Source: an uncultured Massilia sp.
Lineage (GTDB): Bacteria > Pseudomonadota > Gammaproteobacteria > Burkholderiales > Burkholderiaceae
Assembly: GCA_946481275.1 (NCBI GenBank)
Contig: CAMLMV010000001.1
Coordinates: 62,001-126,000 of the forward strand
Direction of reading: 5' to 3'
DNA: 64,000 nucleotides
The position numbers and the translations under genes were made by a program. Shown here piece after piece: positions 61,291 through 64,000 of the stretch (position 1 is its first letter; each line of letters begins with the position of its first letter). The notes under the pieces were generated by a model that saw nothing but the letters and a program-made list of their open reading frames with translations, did no database searches and had not been told where the DNA came from.

Positions 61291-62115
61291 ATGCCCCGAC
61301 CCGACCGCCATCCCGCTGCCCAGGTCTTCTGGCGCGAACCCGCCTTGCCCTTCATCGAAGCGCGCCACGTGACGGACGGGCGCGACCTGCACTACGGGCG
61401 GCACTGGCACGAGACGCATTCCGTCGGCGTCATCACGGGTGGCCGCAGCACGTACGTCAACGGTACGCATGCGGAAGTGGTGGAGCAGGGGGGCGTCGTC
61501 GTCGTCAATCCGGGCGATGTCCATGGCTGCAATCCGGTCGACGACGCGCCGTGGTCGTACGTGATGTTCTACTTCGATCCCGTGTGGCTGGGTCGTGTGC
61601 AGGCGCGCGTGCGCAGCCTCGCGGATCCTGCGTTCCGCCCGTACGCACAGGCGGCGTTGCGCGCGCCGCACCTCGTCGAGGCGGGCGTGCGGCTGTTCGC
61701 CGTGCTGACGGATTCGCAGCGCAGCGTCGCCGAACGCGAGGCCGCCGTCGTGGAATTCGTCGCGCGCCTGGACGGCGAGCTCGCGCCCGGCGCCGCGCCC
61801 GGTGCGGTCGCGCCGAAGGTCGAACGCGTCGCGCACCACATCGACACCCATTTCGCGGACGCCCTGCCGCTGCAGGATCTCTGCGAGGCGGCGAACCTGT
61901 CCGGTTCCTACCTGATCCGCGCGTTCAAGAAACGCTACGGCGTCGCGCCGCACGAATACCAGACCAACCGCCGCATCCAGTACGCGAAGGCACGGCTGCG
62001 CGCCGGCGCGCCGATCGCCGAGGTGGCGCAAGACACCGGCTTCGCCGACCAGGCCCATTTCCAGCGCGTATTCAAGCGGATGACGGCCGCCACGCCGGGC
62101 CAGTACCGCGACTGA
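61291..62115 (+). CDS. AraC-family transcriptional regulator
   Basis: A 274-residue regulator with an N-terminal cupin sensor (HYGRHWHETHSVGVITGGRSTYVNGTHAEVVEQGGVVVVNPGDVHGCNP, residues about 35-85) and a C-terminal AraC double helix-turn-helix (LQDLCEAANLSGSYLIRAFKKRYGVAPHEYQTNRRIQYAKARL ... VAQDTGFADQAHFQRVFKRMTAATPGQYR). This cupin-AraC type often controls the adjacent LysE-type exporter, which here is convergent after three bases. The inducer is unknown. ATG 61291 begins the conserved part. Confidence 0.85.
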   Translation: MPRPDRHPAAQVFWREPALPFIEARHVTDGRDLHYGRHWHETHSVGVITGGRSTYVNGTHAEVVEQGGVVVVNPGDVHGCNPVDDAPWSYVMFYFDPVWLGRVQARVRSLADPAFRPYAQAALRAPHLVEAGVRLFAVLTDSQRSVAEREAAVVEFVARLDGELAPGAAPGAVAPKVERVAHHIDTHFADALPLQDLCEAANLSGSYLIRAFKKRYGVAPHEYQTNRRIQYAKARLRAGAPIAEVAQDTGFADQAHFQRVFKRMTAATPGQYRD

Positions 62116-62118
62116 CGG

Positions 62119-62706
62119 TCACACCACGGCCAGGTACACGACGCTCGCCACGAGCATGCCGGCCATCGTCCGGTTGAAGACGCGCACCCGGCGCGGCGTG
62201 CGCAGGTAGACCTGCAGCCGGCTGCCCGCCCACGCCCACGCGGCGATCGACAGCCAGCACACGACGAAGTAGATCGCGGCGAACAGCCACACGGCCGCTG
62301 CGTCTCCGCCGGATGCATACGTGCCCATGCCCGCCAGCGCGGCCAGCCACGCCTTTGGGCTGAGCCACTGCATGGCGGCGCCCTGGAGCATCGACGGGCG
62401 GGCCGCCGCCGCGCCGGCATCGAGCTCGCCCGCATCGGCCGCGAGCTTCCAGGCCATGTAGAGCAGGAAGACGACGCCGGCCCAGCGCACGACGTTCGTG
62501 ACCTGCGGCCAGGTGGCGACCACTTCGTGCAGCCCGAGCCCGGCCAGCACGAGCAGCAGGCAGAAGCCGGCCGTGGCGCCGGTGACGTGGGCGAGGCTGG
62601 CCGTGAAACCGTGGCGGGCGCCGCTGCCGAGGGCGACGACGTTGACGGGGCCGGGAGAAATCGAGGTGGCGAGGGCGAAAGCGGCCATCGAAGCGAACAT
62701 GCTCAT
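62119..62706 (-). CDS. LysE/RhtB-family amino-acid exporter
   Basis: A 195-residue inner-membrane protein with five or six hydrophobic segments, of the LysE/RhtB family: ASMAAFALATSISPGPVNVVALGSGARHGFTASLAHVTGATAGF carries the typical SPGPVN motif, then VVRWAGVVFLLYMAWKL and MQWLSPKAWLAALA (family NPKAW variant). It exports an amino acid or similar metabolite. The ATG at 62706 has AAAGGAA seven bases upstream. It is convergent with the AraC gene and divergent from the GH28 gene. Confidence 0.87.
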   Translation of the reverse strand: MSMFASMAAFALATSISPGPVNVVALGSGARHGFTASLAHVTGATAGFCLLLVLAGLGLHEVVATWPQVTNVVRWAGVVFLLYMAWKLAADAGELDAGAAAARPSMLQGAAMQWLSPKAWLAALAGMGTYASGGDAAAVWLFAAIYFVVCWLSIAAWAWAGSRLQVYLRTPRRVRVFNRTMAGMLVASVVYLAVV

Positions 62707-62839
62707 CTGCGTTTCCTTTCGTGTTGAGGATGCGGCAGAGGTTAGCGGCGGCGCGCGGGCCGGTATTGAAGAAAATGACCCAACCAATTGCTCAGCAACT
62801 TGCGCGTTCGGGGCGGCGCGGCGGTGTTATGGTGATGCG

Positions 62840-64000
62840 ATGACTTCCTTCGACACGACCCGGCGCCGGCTCCTGAAGGGCCTCGGTGCCGCCTGCGCAT
62901 CCGCGTGCGTCCCGGCGCTGGCCGCGGATTTCGACGTGCGCACCTTCGGCGCCCGTGGCGACGGCACCACGCTGGACACGGACGCCATCAATGCCGCCAT
63001 CGCCGCGGCAGCCGCTGCCGGCGGCGGCACGGTGCGCTTCCCGGCCGGCCGCTACCTGAGCTTTTCGATCCGGCTGCAAAGCCGCGTCGCGCTGTACCTC
63101 GACGCCGGCAGCGTGATCGTCGCGGCCGATCCGACCGACGGCAAGGGGCGCTACGACGCGGCCGAGCCGAACCCGCACGACGCGTACCAGGACTTCGGCC
63201 ACAGCCACTGGCACAACTCGCTGATCTGGGGCGAGAACCTGGAAGACGTGGCGATCCTGGGCCCGGGCCGCATCTGGGGCCGCGGCCTGACGCGTTCGGG
63301 GCCCGGCGCGAACCGGCCACTCAACGCCGGCGACATGCCGTCCTCGCTCGGCGGCAAGGATCCGATGGGCGAGCGCACGAAGTCCGGCACCGTGTTCGGT
63401 GCGGAGATGGACGGCAAGGGGAACAAGGCGATCGCGCTGAAGAACTGCCGCAACGTGCTGCTGCGCGACTTTTCGATGCTGAAGTGCGGCCACTTTGGAG
63501 TGTTGGCGACGGGCGTGGACAACCTGGCGATCGCGAACGTCACCGTCGACACGGAGCGCGACGGCTTCGACATCGATTGCTGCCGCAACGTGCGGATCAG
63601 CGATTGCGCCGTCAACACGCCGAACGACGACGCCATCTGCCTGAAGAGTTCCTACGCATTGGGCCGCGCGCGCTTCACGGAGCACGTGACGATCACGGGC
63701 TGCCAGGTCTCCGGTTTCGATCTCGGCACGCTGCTGGACGGGACCTACCGGAAGACGCAAACAAAAGCGCCGGACGAGGAGGGCGTGTGCGGCCGCATCA
63801 AGCTGGGCACGGAATCGAACGGGGGCTTTCGCAACATCGTGATTTCGAATTGCGTGTTCGAGCATTGCCGCGGCCTGGCCATCGAAAGCGTGGACGGCGC
63901 CATCATCGAGGACGTTACCGTCGACAATCTCGCCATGCGCGACCTGACGACGGCCCCGCTGTTCATCCGCCTGGGCCGGCGCATGCGTGCGCCGGCGGGC
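62840..64000 (+). CDS. GH28 polygalacturonase, 3' truncated by the window
   Basis: The first 387 residues of a gene that runs past the right edge; no stop is reached. A twin-arginine leader (TTRRRLLKGLGAACASACVPALA) shows Tat export. The right-handed beta-helix follows with the GH28 features FGARGDGTTLDTDAINAAIAAA, NTPNDDAICLKSS (catalytic Asp pair), DGFDIDCCRN and GRIKLGTES (RIK substrate lysine). It hydrolyses polygalacturonate, probably as an exo-acting or oligo-acting form. GGTGATGCG precedes the ATG, a weak ribosome site. It is divergent from the LysE gene and extends the pectin theme. Confidence 0.88.
   Translation, partial: MTSFDTTRRRLLKGLGAACASACVPALAADFDVRTFGARGDGTTLDTDAINAAIAAAAAAGGGTVRFPAGRYLSFSIRLQSRVALYLDAGSVIVAADPTDGKGRYDAAEPNPHDAYQDFGHSHWHNSLIWGENLEDVAILGPGRIWGRGLTRSGPGANRPLNAGDMPSSLGGKDPMGERTKSGTVFGAEMDGKGNKAIALKNCRNVLLRDFSMLKCGHFGVLATGVDNLAIANVTVDTERDGFDIDCCRNVRISDCAVNTPNDDAICLKSSYALGRARFTEHVTITGCQVSGFDLGTLLDGTYRKTQTKAPDEEGVCGRIKLGTESNGGFRNIVISNCVFEHCRGLAIESVDGAIIEDVTVDNLAMRDLTTAPLFIRLGRRMRAPAG

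Overview
The window is high-GC, densely packed chromosomal DNA. It most resembles a soil- or plant-associated betaproteobacterium of the Oxalobacteraceae (Massilia/Duganella/Telluria type). This is inferred from base composition, a short betaproteobacterial H-NS protein, a large set of plant cell-wall enzymes, PAS-GGDEF(-EAL) proteins and Betaproteobacteria-like single-gene families; no rRNA or tRNA gene is present to confirm it.

The dominant theme is pectin breakdown, especially rhamnogalacturonan I (RG-I). Block A (1-9458) holds the end of a GH106-like alpha-L-rhamnosidase, two GH105/88 unsaturated rhamnogalacturonyl hydrolases, rhamnose mutarotase, an alpha/beta-hydrolase esterase, a DUF1080 lipoprotein, a PL22-like oligogalacturonate lyase, a double-domain CE12 acetylesterase and a DUF6250 protein. 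Block B (32234-39676, minus strand) is a tight five-gene operon: DUF4861, PL26-like exo-rhamnogalacturonan lyase, PL9 pectate lyase, CE12 acetylesterase and a GH43-like lipoprotein. A Tat-exported GH28 polygalacturonase runs off the right edge (62840-64000). Block C (54747-60136) encodes dgoD, an SDR (probable sugar 1-dehydrogenase), a LysR regulator, dgoK and dgoA. This is a De Ley-Doudoroff route for galactose/galactonate, which fits galactan side chains of RG-I. The enzymes deacetylate and cut the backbone, remove unsaturated uronates and rhamnose, and feed the sugars to cytoplasmic catabolism. No outer-membrane sugar receptor or inner-membrane sugar transporter for this is in the window.

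Between these blocks lie a metallophosphoesterase, an alanine-rich lipoprotein, an NTF2-like protein and a purine permease (9460-12591); a tail-collar protein followed by a 2,733-residue DUF4347/Ig-like/DUF4214 giant protein with five tandem ~306-residue repeats (13076-22119); an O-methyltransferase/TetR pair, a flavin-dependent halogenase and a GH3 glycosidase with LacI-type operators (22130-27321); a GMC-like oxidoreductase facing an Rrf2/thioredoxin-reductase-like/GNAT operon (27287-30574); two YsnF/DUF2382 stress proteins (30496-32119); a three-gene methyltransferase/DUF2156/fatty-acyl-reductase lipid locus (39954-43249); two c-di-GMP signalling proteins (43463-48838); an H-NS protein, an epimerase and a VOC protein; and a Fur-box-controlled TonB receptor/PepSY pair (50795-54049).

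A lower-GC patch (about 56740-57635) carrying a DUF4304 gene interrupts the galactonate block and looks acquired. The strongest candidates for undescribed biology are the collar/giant-adhesin pair, the lipid locus at 39954-43249, and the halogenase that shares a LacI-type control region with a glycosidase. Gene functions are assigned by recognition of family motifs in the translated sequence; no database search was run.
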